A stretch of DNA of 64,000 nucleotides. It comes from CAZELM01 sp964512995. Its GTDB lineage: Bacteria; CSSED10-310. Where the stretch lies: NCBI GenBank assembly GCA_964512995.1, contig CAZELM010000004.1:62001-126000 (forward strand), in the 5' to 3' direction. The number at the start of each line of letters is the position of its first letter. Position 1 is the stretch's first letter. The position numbers and the translations under genes were made by a program. The notes below the pieces were generated by a model. It was not told the DNA's origin. It searched no databases and worked only from the letters and a program-made list of their open reading frames with translations. Of this stretch, positions 51,294-60,460 are shown one piece after another.

Positions 51294-53561
51294 TCAGTGA
51301 ATTTTTGTCAAACGAGCCGGCCCAAGCAGCAGCTTCTTTAAACCCAATCGGTCAAAATGGATGGAAACTTTTGCTCCCGGGCCTTGTCCCTGAACCTGAG
51401 TAATGGTTCCGATTCCATATTGTTGATGATGAACGCGTTCCCCGGGCTTAAACTCGATGAACGATGATGGGTGAGATACCTTCACGGAAGATGTAACAGG
51501 CAGTGTCTGTCTGCTCTCACTACTCTGAATCCCCGAATTTCTACCGAAAACACCCGATCCGGTACCAATCGATCGATCGGTAGTCCCCCGCTCCATTTTG
51601 ATCGTCTGTCGTGTTTGAGCAACATCGTAACTGCAATACTGCTTAGGGATTTCCTTCAAGAAACGGGATGGTTTATATTCATGTTTTCCTCCATGAAGCA
51701 TCCGTTCACGGGCAAAAAGAAAGTGGAGCTTTTCTTTTGCTCGTGTCATTCCCACATACATCAGCCGTCGTTCCTCTTCCAGTTCTTCATGGGCTAATTC
51801 TTCATTTGCACGGTAATATGGACATAATCCTTCCTCAACGCCACTGATGAACACCACTGGAAATTCCAAGCCTTTGGCATTATGCAGGGTGAGTAACGAT
51901 ACGACCTGTTTATTTCTATCAGTGGGATTCTCATCCTGCGCTTCGGATTGACTCTCATGAAGAGCGAGATAATCTGCAAACTCCTTCAAATCACCCCCAA
52001 AATGTGTCTGATAATCACTGGCGGCACTTTCAAACTCCTGAATGATCTCCAAGGATGATCTGGATTCCACAGTATCATCGGAAGCATAAAATTCCCGATA
52101 TCCGCTCCGTTCAATTAACTCGGAGATAAAAACATTCAACGGCTGAGTTCTGGATACCCGTATCAGGTCTTTGATCATGGAATTGAACGCATTCAGCTTT
52201 TCACATTTGAAATGCTGAAATGTATCATTTTCGAGTGAAGATTCAATGGCAGAAAAAAAATCGATAGAATGTTCTCTGGCATATTGTTCAATTTTTTCGA
52301 TCGTCGTTCTGCCAATTCCGCGCTTGGGGACATTGATAATCCGCCGGCACGCTTCAGAATCGAATGGATTGAGAATGAGTCGGATGTATGCCAGCAGATC
52401 TTTCACTTCTTTTCGTTTAAAAAACCCGATATTACCAAGAACACGATAGGGAATGCGCGAGGAAATGAATGCTTCCTCCATGACCCGGGATTGTGCATTG
52501 ATCCGGTAAAATACCGCAAACTCCCCAAAATCTCGACTCTCATTCGAATGCAGTTTTTTAATTTCGCGGATAATCCGAGACGCTTCATCTCGATCATCAT
52601 CTGCAGCGATCACCTGAATTTTCTCGCCTCCCTCACGGCTGGTCCACAATTTTTTCTCATTACGGTTCTGATTGTGTCTCATCAACTCCGACGCTGCAGA
52701 AAGGATGATCTGGGTTGATCGATAATTCTGTTCTAATTTTATAACCTCCGAACCCGGAAAATCTCTGGCAAAGTTTAAAATGTTTGAGACATCAGCCCCT
52801 CGCCATCGATAAATCGACTGATCATCATCTCCCACGACCATCAGATTTCTATAGTTTTTTGAAAGCAGTAAAATCAGTCGGTATTGTGCATGGTTGGTAT
52901 CCTGATATTCATCCACCATAATATACCGGTAACGACGCTGATATTTTTCACAGATATCCGGGGAGTCTGTAAATAATTGAACTGTTTTGATGATCAGATC
53001 GTCAAAGTCAAGTGAATGATCGGTTGCGAGTGCACTTTCGTAGTGGTCATAAATTGCTGCCAGCCATTTTTTGAACAGGTCAAATCCAGCCTGTTCCAGG
53101 AGATCTTTCGGAGACATGAATGCGTTTTTCGCTTTGCTGACTCCATCCAACACCGCACGGGGATTCAATCGATCAATTGAGAATCCGGCATCGGAGATGG
53201 CTCGTTTGATTCGTGTCAGTTGTTCGGAGTCATCAATGATACTGAAGCTTTGGATCAATCCGGCACAATCATGTTCTCGACGGAGAATTTGAGCGCAGAT
53301 CGAATGGAATGTTCCGATGGTCACCTTGTCTGCGTCATGGATATCGCTCAGGGCAGCAATCCGCTGCTTCATCTCATTGGCAGCTTTATTGGTGAACGTG
53401 ACGGCTAAAATATTCCATGGTGGAATGTTGTGATGCACGATCAGATTGATGATCCTGCTGATAATGACTCGCGTTTTGCCGCTTCCGGCTCCGGCTAAGA
53501 TCAGAACAGGTCCTTCGACATGTTTTACGGCTGCTTCCTGCTGGGGATTTAACGTGATCAA
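51294..53561 (-). CDS. pcrA: UvrD/PcrA-type superfamily 1 DNA helicase
   Basis: A 755-residue 3'-5' helicase of DNA repair and replication. Motif I is AGAGSGKTR at 23-31; motif Ia TFTNKAANEMK, motif II VDEYQDTN, motif III VGDDDQSIYRWRGA, motif IV NYRST, motif V LLTLHNAKGLEF and motif VI YVGMTRAKEKLHFL are all present. The C-terminus has a Tudor-like RNA polymerase-binding module (FKPGERVHHQQYGIGTITQV), which is the PcrA/UvrD C-tail. The start is TTG with AAAGGAG seven bases upstream. A CRP-like site lies 77 bases before it. Confidence 0.96.
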   Translation of the reverse strand: MITLNPQQEAAVKHVEGPVLILAGAGSGKTRVIISRIINLIVHHNIPPWNILAVTFTNKAANEMKQRIAALSDIHDADKVTIGTFHSICAQILRREHDCAGLIQSFSIIDDSEQLTRIKRAISDAGFSIDRLNPRAVLDGVSKAKNAFMSPKDLLEQAGFDLFKKWLAAIYDHYESALATDHSLDFDDLIIKTVQLFTDSPDICEKYQRRYRYIMVDEYQDTNHAQYRLILLLSKNYRNLMVVGDDDQSIYRWRGADVSNILNFARDFPGSEVIKLEQNYRSTQIILSAASELMRHNQNRNEKKLWTSREGGEKIQVIAADDDRDEASRIIREIKKLHSNESRDFGEFAVFYRINAQSRVMEEAFISSRIPYRVLGNIGFFKRKEVKDLLAYIRLILNPFDSEACRRIINVPKRGIGRTTIEKIEQYAREHSIDFFSAIESSLENDTFQHFKCEKLNAFNSMIKDLIRVSRTQPLNVFISELIERSGYREFYASDDTVESRSSLEIIQEFESAASDYQTHFGGDLKEFADYLALHESQSEAQDENPTDRNKQVVSLLTLHNAKGLEFPVVFISGVEEGLCPYYRANEELAHEELEEERRLMYVGMTRAKEKLHFLFARERMLHGGKHEYKPSRFLKEIPKQYCSYDVAQTRQTIKMERGTTDRSIGTGSGVFGRNSGIQSSESRQTLPVTSSVKVSHPSSFIEFKPGERVHHQQYGIGTITQVQGQGPGAKVSIHFDRLGLKKLLLGPARLTKIH

Positions 53562-53637
53562 TTTTAAACTCCTTTATACGTGACTTATCGGACTAGCTCG
53601 ATATCAACGTGATTTTGCACCATAAAACACTTTCTGG

Positions 53638-53653
53638 TGTGACACATATCACA
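53638..53653. promoter_or_regulatory. CRP/FNR-family-like binding site upstream of pcrA
   Basis: TGTGA-CACATA-TCACA fits the E. coli CRP core TGTGA-N6-TCACA exactly, and the flanks (CTGG and CTGG/CCAG) are partly symmetrical. It lies 77 bases upstream of the pcrA TTG start, 33 bases from the PP2C stop. Whether the host has a CRP-family factor cannot be seen. Confidence 0.45.
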
Positions 53654-53685
53654 TCTGGTTTTCAATATAACACAACGTGTTGGAC

Positions 53686-54558
53686 TTAATGGTTGGGGTT
53701 TTGATTTCCTTTAAACCATCGATCGATGAAACGCCGGAAAGCACCGTGACCTGCATCATAGTTTGGGGGAGAGCCCTGAGGAGGATCCGATGGTTCTCCG
53801 CCGGAATACGCTCGGGTGTCACTGACCACAACCGTTACATTATCCGGTGCTCCTCGATTTAAAGTGGATTGTATCAGCCGACGACAAGACTCCTCAGGAT
53901 CCCCAGGATTCGCGCTGATCAGTTCCCAGATTTCATTATCTGTCAAAACACCTGTCAGTCCATCGGTGCATAAAACGAACACATCATTCCTGCCCAAAGG
54001 GAGAATCTGAACATCGACTTCGACATGATATGCTCCACCCAGCGCTCGAGTAATGACATTTTTAAGAGGATAACGCATGGCTTCTTCCGGAGAGATCCGC
54101 TCCTGGTCAATTAATTCCTGGACACGAGAATGATCCTTCGTTAATTGTTCAATGCTGTCATCCTGGATCCGATATACACGGGAATCGCCCACATGAGCCA
54201 CAATTGCATGGCCACTGAGGATCAGAAGCATAACCAGGGTTGTTCCCATCCCGGTGAATTCCAAATCGTCATTGGCTTGCTGATAAATCACGTGATTGGC
54301 GTATTCGATAGATTCGCGGCATCGTTCTGCGGCAGCACGAATGAGATCTTTTGTATCGGAGATACTATTTATTAAGGGATTGCGTTTAAAAAGATATTCA
54401 CATACCCGTACCACGGCTGTCCGACTGGCCAGGTCACCCGCTTTGTGTCCTCCCATTCCATCAGCGACAATATAAATCTGCCGATCGGGATCCAAATAAA
54501 ACGCGTCCTGATTGGATGCACGTTTCAATCCAATATCAGTGAGACCAAAAGCCCTCAT
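53686..54558 (-). CDS. PP2C-family Ser/Thr protein phosphatase
   Basis: A 290-residue PPM phosphatase of the Stp/PphA type. Metal-binding motifs: DIGLKRASNQDAFY near 8-21, VADGMGGHKAGD at 31-42 (D33), GTTLVMLLI, VAHVGDSRVYRI, LCTDGLTGVLTDNEI, and RGAPDNVTVVV (final Asp). The last 40 residues are Pro/Gly-rich with a basic end (RFIDRWFKGNQNPNH). AGGAG precedes the ATG. It should remove phosphate from Ser/Thr in proteins. It is 29 bases after the TPR-sigma54 regulator, so likely co-transcribed; no kinase is in the window. Confidence 0.95.
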   Translation of the reverse strand: MRAFGLTDIGLKRASNQDAFYLDPDRQIYIVADGMGGHKAGDLASRTAVVRVCEYLFKRNPLINSISDTKDLIRAAAERCRESIEYANHVIYQQANDDLEFTGMGTTLVMLLILSGHAIVAHVGDSRVYRIQDDSIEQLTKDHSRVQELIDQERISPEEAMRYPLKNVITRALGGAYHVEVDVQILPLGRNDVFVLCTDGLTGVLTDNEIWELISANPGDPEESCRRLIQSTLNRGAPDNVTVVVSDTRAYSGGEPSDPPQGSPPNYDAGHGAFRRFIDRWFKGNQNPNH

Positions 54559-54587
54559 AAATCAGCTCCTAAATGCATATCTCGTAA

Positions 54588-57500
54588 TCATTTATACTCA
54601 ATTCCGATCGTTTTTATTTTTTTAAACAATCCTTGTCTGGAAATGCCGAGAGTTTCTGCGGCACGGGTTACGATACCATTATGATACGAAAGAACGCGCA
54701 TAATATGCAATCTTTCTGTGCGTTCAATAATTTCCGCAAGTGTTTCTGGAGGTTTTTTTGTAAAGTCTTTCAAGCATTTTTCAAAGACTTCTGGTCCCCA
54801 TATTTTCCTTGTACCATTCAGATTCACCGCGACTTCCAGAACATTCTGGAGTTCTCTGACATTCCCTGGCCAGTCATACGACATAAGTAAGCGCATTGCA
54901 TCCGGAGAAATCTGAGGGAGGCTTTGGTGAAGCTGAGTGCAAAAAATATTCAGGAAATGATCGATCAGTAATGGAATATCCTCTGGTCTCTCCCGTAATG
55001 GAGGAATGACGATTTCCAGTACAATCAATCGATAATACAAATCCTGACGGAAGCGACCATCCTTCACTTCCATAGTCAGATCCTTGTTGGTTGCGGATAT
55101 AATTCGCACATCCACCGGTTTATCAATATCAGCTCCAACGGCTTTCACTCGCCGTTCCTGAAGTGTTCTCAGGAGTTTGACTTGTGTGGACATCGGCAGA
55201 TCGGCAACTTCATCCAAAAATAAGGTGCCTCCGGATGCTGCGGTAAAAACGCCCGGTCTTGCCTGGATTGCACCCGTAAATGCACCTTTGACATGTCCAA
55301 ACAGTTCGCTCTCTACCAAATTCTCCGGTGCTGTGCTGCAGTTATATGCTATAAATGGTCCTTCCGAACGACCACTGCTGCGATGAATGGCTCGCGCAAC
55401 CAGCTCCTTACCGACCCCGGTTTCGCCTGTAATATGAACAGTGGTCCGGCTTTGCCGGATTCGCTGTACCGTCTCTTCAATCGATCGCATGGACGCTGAA
55501 CAACCGATCAACCCATATTGATTGGTCTGTCTGGCCAGTTTTTTCCGGAGCACGGTATTTTCTTGTATCAAGGTCGATTCCCGATCCAGATGTGAGATGG
55601 TCAAGCCGATGATCTGCCCGATGATCTCCAATCTTCTTTTATCCAGTCCGGTCATTTCAAGGGGATCGGCTGAAAAATCAAATAAAACCAGAGCACCCAT
55701 GAACTCCGTCCCTGCTTTTACCAACAGAATGATCAGAGACTGATCCAGAATCTGGATGGATTCAAGGGAACGCCAAGCAACTTCCAATTCCCGGATCATT
55801 TTCCGTTGGAGAGGCATCGTTGGCCGCTCCCCCCATCTCAGCCGTAATTTTCGAGAATCCTTTCCAAGCTCATGCAATTCTCCACTTTGCGCTCCGGTAA
55901 TCTCCCGACAGATATCTTCCAAAATCGGGATCATTTCTGGGAGTTCCTTGACATGTAATAGAAACTCGATCGCCGCCCACTGTGCGTCCTGATGATCCCC
56001 TTTTAAAAAATGCAGTAATTTCCCATTGATCCGTGAGCCAATCTGATCTTGAGCCCGGATGGTACGCCGTTGATCATCCAGGCGGGATGCCAGATCTCTG
56101 GATTTAATGAGATATTGAAAGCCGGATGTGTGTTTCTCAACTGTCTCTCCATTGAGGAGCAACGAACGGCCCCAACAATAGAATACATCCGACTGGTATT
56201 CCCGAAACATTGGCTGGTCCAATGCAGCAATAATATCATCGACCGGTTTTTTCCCGCTAATTGATTCGGGTAAAGCGCCAACGCAATCCAGAATAAAAAA
56301 ATACATCGAAGTCAGCGGATCACTCCAGTCCGATGCATCTTGCCAAAGCTTCTCCAGCTTATCTGGTTTTTCGACTGTCAGATGAGTCAGATACAGTAAA
56401 ACATCCGGGAGCGGATCTTTGGGCATGCACTCCCAGAAATCATCAAGCTTCTGTTTCCCATTCCATAGGAGGTCGTTCACGGCTTCCAACTCCCAATCAA
56501 CCGCGTCAGCAGCCAATCCCATCATCTCCCGGATCGACTCAACTGGCGCATGATGCATGTTATCGACAAAGAATTTCAGTTGGTTATTGACAAGTGCTTT
56601 CTGATTTTTTCTCAGATAGATCCGAGTCAGCATGACGCGTGTCCAGAGGGTATGGGCTTGTGTCAGGGAGGATTTCCCGATCATCTCGATCTGGTGAATT
56701 TCCGATTCTGCTGCGGTGAGATTTCCTTCATCCATAAACAGCCAATATCCGGCTTTATGGAGTTCAAACTGAATGGCTGGCCGTGTAATACCGGATAAAA
56801 TATTACGACCCAATCCGATGGCACGATAAGCTCGTTGATAATCACCCATTACGGCATGAAACCAGCCGATATCGATCAGTCCATAAACGATCTCAGTTCT
56901 ATTATTACTTTTGCGTTTTTTTTCAAGACTCTTCTTCAGATACTTTTCTGCTTCGAGGCGGTTTCCATTTATCAGCCACAACCGGCCGGCGATGGAGCAC
57001 AGATGGGCATCCTCACACTCATCTAATCCTGGAGTTTCCTGGGAAAGAAATGGTTGAATCATCTGTAAAGCCCGTCCGAAAAAGCGGGAAGAAAACGCGC
57101 TTTCAGCCTGGAGAAGCTGACATTTCATGAACAGTGATACTTTAACTGATTCGGGATCAGTTGCTTCCATAAAAGTAGAAAGCATCGTGAATGCATTCAA
57201 TGCAGGAGTTGATTCTGCGTTGAGCAGGATCACTTTAATCTGAAGCTGTTGTTTTTGCTCATCAGCAATGTGTTCCGGTAATGCGGTAAGCGCGTTTTGA
57301 AATTCCTGGAGAGCCAAGGGGAAATCACCTTGGAGTTGTGCCAGTTCACCCAATGTCTGATGCATATCGGATGTGAAACCGGTCCAGTCACAGGAATTGA
57401 GGAGCGAGCATAAAAATGCTGCACGATGGTCGTTCCCCCGGTTGACTTCATGGTCAATCGCGTTTTTTATATAATGGATCGCATGGGGATGTCGTGCGGA

Positions 57501-57878
57501 TATCCCGTGCACTGCCAGATCAAACAGCTCAATATCACGTCCTGATTTCCGGTGGATCAGGAGTTTTTTGAAAAGCTGCTCATGCAGATTACGGCGGATC
57601 GATTCGGGGATACGCCGGTACAATGCCTGATGCACTGCTGATGAATGAAACCGATAGATCTCTCCGGGCAGAACCGAATGAATGATACCCAGCCGCTCCA
57701 GATGACTCAAATGCATTCTGATGCCGCGGATGGGTATCGGGATCAGGTATTGGAGCATCTCCAGATGAAATGAATCACCAATCAGGGCGGCGGTGTCCAC
57801 TATCTTTCCAATACTTTTTGATTTTTCAATCAATGAAGCAACACTTTCAAGGATGGTCTCACTGTTGGACTGATCCAC
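54588..57878 (-). CDS. Sigma54 regulator with N-terminal STAND/TPR remnant and GAF-like domain
   Basis: A 1096-residue protein. Residues 1-115 resemble the winged-helix part that follows the NTPase in STAND/AAA regulators (ALIGDSFHLEMLQYL, HLERLGIIHSV, YRFHSSAVHQALYRRI). Residues 150-620 are TPR-like helices, about 640-790 a GAF-like domain, and then a sigma54 AAA+ domain with GETGVGKE, ELFGHVKGAFTGAI (contact loop intact), GGTLFLDEVADL and DLYYRLIVLEI, ending in a Fis-type HTH (NGIVTRAAETLGISRQGLFKKIK). This equals the C-terminal part of PknK-like protein kinases, without the kinase and NTPase. The GTG start has GGGGAGG eight bases upstream, so the short form looks real, not a recent truncation. 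Confidence 0.86.
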   Translation of the reverse strand: MDQSNSETILESVASLIEKSKSIGKIVDTAALIGDSFHLEMLQYLIPIPIRGIRMHLSHLERLGIIHSVLPGEIYRFHSSAVHQALYRRIPESIRRNLHEQLFKKLLIHRKSGRDIELFDLAVHGISARHPHAIHYIKNAIDHEVNRGNDHRAAFLCSLLNSCDWTGFTSDMHQTLGELAQLQGDFPLALQEFQNALTALPEHIADEQKQQLQIKVILLNAESTPALNAFTMLSTFMEATDPESVKVSLFMKCQLLQAESAFSSRFFGRALQMIQPFLSQETPGLDECEDAHLCSIAGRLWLINGNRLEAEKYLKKSLEKKRKSNNRTEIVYGLIDIGWFHAVMGDYQRAYRAIGLGRNILSGITRPAIQFELHKAGYWLFMDEGNLTAAESEIHQIEMIGKSSLTQAHTLWTRVMLTRIYLRKNQKALVNNQLKFFVDNMHHAPVESIREMMGLAADAVDWELEAVNDLLWNGKQKLDDFWECMPKDPLPDVLLYLTHLTVEKPDKLEKLWQDASDWSDPLTSMYFFILDCVGALPESISGKKPVDDIIAALDQPMFREYQSDVFYCWGRSLLLNGETVEKHTSGFQYLIKSRDLASRLDDQRRTIRAQDQIGSRINGKLLHFLKGDHQDAQWAAIEFLLHVKELPEMIPILEDICREITGAQSGELHELGKDSRKLRLRWGERPTMPLQRKMIRELEVAWRSLESIQILDQSLIILLVKAGTEFMGALVLFDFSADPLEMTGLDKRRLEIIGQIIGLTISHLDRESTLIQENTVLRKKLARQTNQYGLIGCSASMRSIEETVQRIRQSRTTVHITGETGVGKELVARAIHRSSGRSEGPFIAYNCSTAPENLVESELFGHVKGAFTGAIQARPGVFTAASGGTLFLDEVADLPMSTQVKLLRTLQERRVKAVGADIDKPVDVRIISATNKDLTMEVKDGRFRQDLYYRLIVLEIVIPPLRERPEDIPLLIDHFLNIFCTQLHQSLPQISPDAMRLLMSYDWPGNVRELQNVLEVAVNLNGTRKIWGPEVFEKCLKDFTKKPPETLAEIIERTERLHIMRVLSYHNGIVTRAAETLGISRQGLFKKIKTIGIEYK

Positions 57879-57942
57879 GATGATATCCTCCCCGAACCGT
57901 TTTCTCAGCGTGCAGAGAAGCAGGCATCACATAGAAAAGCAC

Positions 57943-58413
57943 CTATAAACTCCCCGGAGAATTTTTTAGAAGAAGCGTTTTGAGTTCTTCGTAAAACTGA
58001 TTGATATCACGAAAGCGACGATAGACGGAAGCGAATCGTACATAAGCGATCTCGTCCATTTTTATTAGTTTTTCCATGATATATTCACCGATCTCACGTG
58101 TAGAAATTTCACGATCCGGTTTATTGTGCAACATTCGTTCGACATCATCCACCAGGCTTTCGATCTCCATCGGGCTAACCGGTCTCTTTTCAGCCGCTTT
58201 ATTCAAGCCGCCCAGAATTTTATTCCGTTCAAAACGTTCCCGGCGTCCGTCCTTTTTGATTACCATATACCGCACATCCTCAACCTGTTCATAGGTCGTA
58301 AATCGCCGTTGACAGGCGATACATTCGCGTCTGCGCCGAACACTCTCCTGATCCTTTGTTGGTCTGGAATCTACCACTTTATCTTCGAGATGACCGCAAT
58401 ATGGGCATTTCAT
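57943..58413 (-). CDS. nrdR: Transcriptional repressor NrdR
   Basis: A 156-residue repressor of ribonucleotide reductase genes. The zinc ribbon has C3, C6, C31 and C34 (MKCPYCG...CIACQRRF), followed by the ATP-cone: FTTYEQVEDVRYMVIKKDGRRERFERNKILGGLNKA and VRFASVYRRFRDINQF. NrdR senses dATP/ATP and binds NrdR boxes; no NrdR box or nrd gene is seen here. The start at 58413 has GGAG before it. It precedes the TPR-sigma54 gene and follows the dCMP deaminase gene by 15 bases, a pairing of two dNTP genes. Confidence 0.97.
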   Translation of the reverse strand: MKCPYCGHLEDKVVDSRPTKDQESVRRRRECIACQRRFTTYEQVEDVRYMVIKKDGRRERFERNKILGGLNKAAEKRPVSPMEIESLVDDVERMLHNKPDREISTREIGEYIMEKLIKMDEIAYVRFASVYRRFRDINQFYEELKTLLLKNSPGSL

Positions 58414-58428
58414 CTTGTTCTCCAATTC

Positions 58429-58911
58429 TCACTGATCATTTTTTTCTGTTGACATGAATTGCTGGATTTCGATGTTTGATTCTTTCAACATCTGAGATGA
58501 CAGCTCATCGGGATAACCTTCTGAATAGATTATCTTTATTATTCCAGCATTAATCAGCATCTTGGTGCACACGATGCAAGGCAATGTGGTGCTGTAGAGT
58601 ATGCTTCCGGCGATGCTTGAACCGTGATAGGCTGCCTGGATAATTGCATTTTGTTCGGCATGAAGTCCTCGGCAGAGTTCATGTCTCTGTCCGGAAGGGA
58701 TGTCCAGCTTCATACGAAGGCATCCACCGGCTGCATCGCAATGCGTAATACCCGTTGGAACACCATTATAACCGGTTGCGAGGATACGATTGTTTTTCAC
58801 AACCACAGCACCGACTTTGCGCCGTAAACATGTCGACCGCTTGGCGATCAGAAAGACAATCTCCATGAAATATTCATCCCAGGAGGGTCGGATGGATACG
58901 TTTGGATTCAT
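58429..58911 (-). CDS. dCMP/cytidine deaminase-family protein (ComEB-like)
   Basis: A 160-residue zinc deaminase of the dCMP deaminase type: SWDEYFMEIVFLIAKRSTCLRRKVGAVVV, GYNGVPTGITHC, the zinc ligands H84 with E86 (LHAEQNAI), and C112 and C115 (TLPCIVCTKML). The extra Cys region CDAAGGCLRMKL near 58-68 is the second zinc site of the T4-type dCMP deaminase. It supplies dUMP for thymidylate synthesis. The start at 58911 lies only one base after the rpiB stop, consistent with coupled re-initiation; a TTG at 58941 is possible. Confidence 0.9.
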   Translation of the reverse strand: MNPNVSIRPSWDEYFMEIVFLIAKRSTCLRRKVGAVVVKNNRILATGYNGVPTGITHCDAAGGCLRMKLDIPSGQRHELCRGLHAEQNAIIQAAYHGSSIAGSILYSTTLPCIVCTKMLINAGIIKIIYSEGYPDELSSQMLKESNIEIQQFMSTEKNDQ

Positions 58912-58912
58912 A

Positions 58913-59368
58913 TCATTTGGTAGGGTGCTGGCTGGATTCAATCGCCGTGAATTTGCCGACTCGTCTCACATGTCTCCCGCCTTCGAAGGACGTATCCAGA
59001 AATGCATCGATAATATGCGAAACTAAACCCGGACCCAAAATACGAGCGCCCAATGTCAGAACATTTGCATCATTATGCGCTCGTGCCATGGCAGCGCTCA
59101 ACCCTTCTGATACTGTCACAGCCCGTATCCCATTCATTTTATTGGCGGCAATAGCCATTCCCAATCCTGTGCCACATACCAGGATACCGAAATCAGCCGA
59201 TTGATTCTGAACTGCTTCAGCGACCTTCCAAGCCAGATCCGGATAATCGACCGGGTCCGGAGAGTTTGTTCCAAAATCCAGGACATGCTCGCCTCGGGTA
59301 GCCAAATGTTCCATCACAAAATCCCGAAGCAGCCATCCGGCATGGTCACAGCCAAATGCAATGATCAT
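58913..59368 (-). CDS. rpiB: Ribose-5-phosphate isomerase B
   Basis: A 151-residue enzyme of the pentose phosphate pathway. MIIAFGCDHAGWLLRD, the Asp/Ser-rich loop TNSPDPVDYPD, active-site C65 in ILVCGTGLGMAIAANKMNGIRA, and HNDANVLTLGARILG all fit RpiB, including the GTGxG anion loop. The start ATG overlaps the ribF stop by four bases (ATGA), and the stop is one base before the deaminase start. So ribF-rpiB-deaminase-nrdR forms a tight unit. Confidence 0.96.
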   Translation of the reverse strand: MIIAFGCDHAGWLLRDFVMEHLATRGEHVLDFGTNSPDPVDYPDLAWKVAEAVQNQSADFGILVCGTGLGMAIAANKMNGIRAVTVSEGLSAAMARAHNDANVLTLGARILGPGLVSHIIDAFLDTSFEGGRHVRRVGKFTAIESSQHPTK

Positions 59369-60324
59369 AAGTCGGTTCCTTTCTTAATGACCCACAGCCG
59401 ATTCGCGTTATGTTTCGTTTTTGCAGTCTGAATATCTACCCGAATCTGTTCCAGAAGGGAGACCACGTCTGAAAAAATCATTTCGGGACGGATCCAGTGT
59501 AGCAAATCGACGGCAATGTTCCGGCCATACAAATCACCCGAGTAATCCAGGAGATGCGTTTCAAAAATGATATCCTTCCCATCAAAAGTAGGGGATTGAC
59601 CCAGATAACTGATCGATGGGTAGACTGTTTCGTTCAGCGTTGTTTGCGTAGCATATACACCATGGGGCGGTATTACTTTATCTTTGATGGATAGATTCGC
59701 AGTTGGATATCCGATCTGACGCCCGCGACCCATTCCTTCTTGAACGCTCCCGGTGATACGATACGGATGGCCTAACAGCTTCTCCGCCTGTTCCAACTCA
59801 CCCGATCGAATCAAATCCCGGATCAATGTGCTCGACACGGCCATTCCATCCAAAATAACAGGAGATATCACCTCCACCCAAATATCATGCTGCTGACCAA
59901 AATCTCTCAAAGTCTGGATATCGCCATACCGGTTGTTCCCAAAACGGTGATTCTGACCCACGACAATCACCAGTGGATGGAGATGGGTCATGATCACATC
60001 CTTCAGAAAGTCTTCGGCGGAGCCGTGAGAAAATTTGGGAGTGAATGGAATTGAAAGCAGATAATCGATCCCAAATCGCTTCAGGATCGCGACCATTTCA
60101 TCAAAACTGTTGATCAATTGTAATGGATGGTCCGGGGACAGAACCCGAAGAGGATGGGGATGAAAGGTCATCAGAACGGATGGAACGGCCAGCCTCTTCG
60201 AATGCTCCTGGAGCCGCCGAATCAATACCTGATGCCCGATATGGAGCCCATCGAAATTACCGATGGTCATCACGGTATTTCCAAGATCCCGAGGCAAACT
60301 ATCGATGGTCTGAATCAACTGCAT
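59365..60324 (-). CDS. ribF: Bifunctional riboflavin kinase/FMN adenylyltransferase
   Basis: A 319-residue enzyme that makes FMN and FAD. The N-terminal adenylyltransferase has VMTIGNFDGLHIGHQVLI and TFHPHPLRVL, VVGQNHRFGNNRYGD and SSTLIRDLIRSGE; the C-terminal kinase has GRGRQIGYPTANL and GVYATQTTL. The start is put at 60324, where AGGGA lies seven bases upstream; the frame opens at 60384. It is the first gene of the unit ribF-rpiB-deaminase-nrdR and is divergent from the gene at 60461. Confidence 0.96.
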   Translation of the reverse strand: MQLIQTIDSLPRDLGNTVMTIGNFDGLHIGHQVLIRRLQEHSKRLAVPSVLMTFHPHPLRVLSPDHPLQLINSFDEMVAILKRFGIDYLLSIPFTPKFSHGSAEDFLKDVIMTHLHPLVIVVGQNHRFGNNRYGDIQTLRDFGQQHDIWVEVISPVILDGMAVSSTLIRDLIRSGELEQAEKLLGHPYRITGSVQEGMGRGRQIGYPTANLSIKDKVIPPHGVYATQTTLNETVYPSISYLGQSPTFDGKDIIFETHLLDYSGDLYGRNIAVDLLHWIRPEMIFSDVVSLLEQIRVDIQTAKTKHNANRLWVIKKGTDL

Positions 60325-60460
60325 GACATCTTCCCTGTAATCTTGAAATAATGAAAGAGTAATGTTTTGCATTTCGCGAGTCAATCATCATTGACTGCAA
60401 GTGAATGATATCATTAATATTCAAATTTCGAACGCGTTCTGGACTGCGAGGAGTGGCATT

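Noticed and set aside
53686..60324. One long operon from ribF to the PP2C gene
   Set aside because: The run is co-directional, but a 64-base spacer before the TPR-sigma54 gene's neighbour and a strong separate ribosome binding site leave it open; I report the tight unit ribF-rpiB-deaminase-nrdR only.
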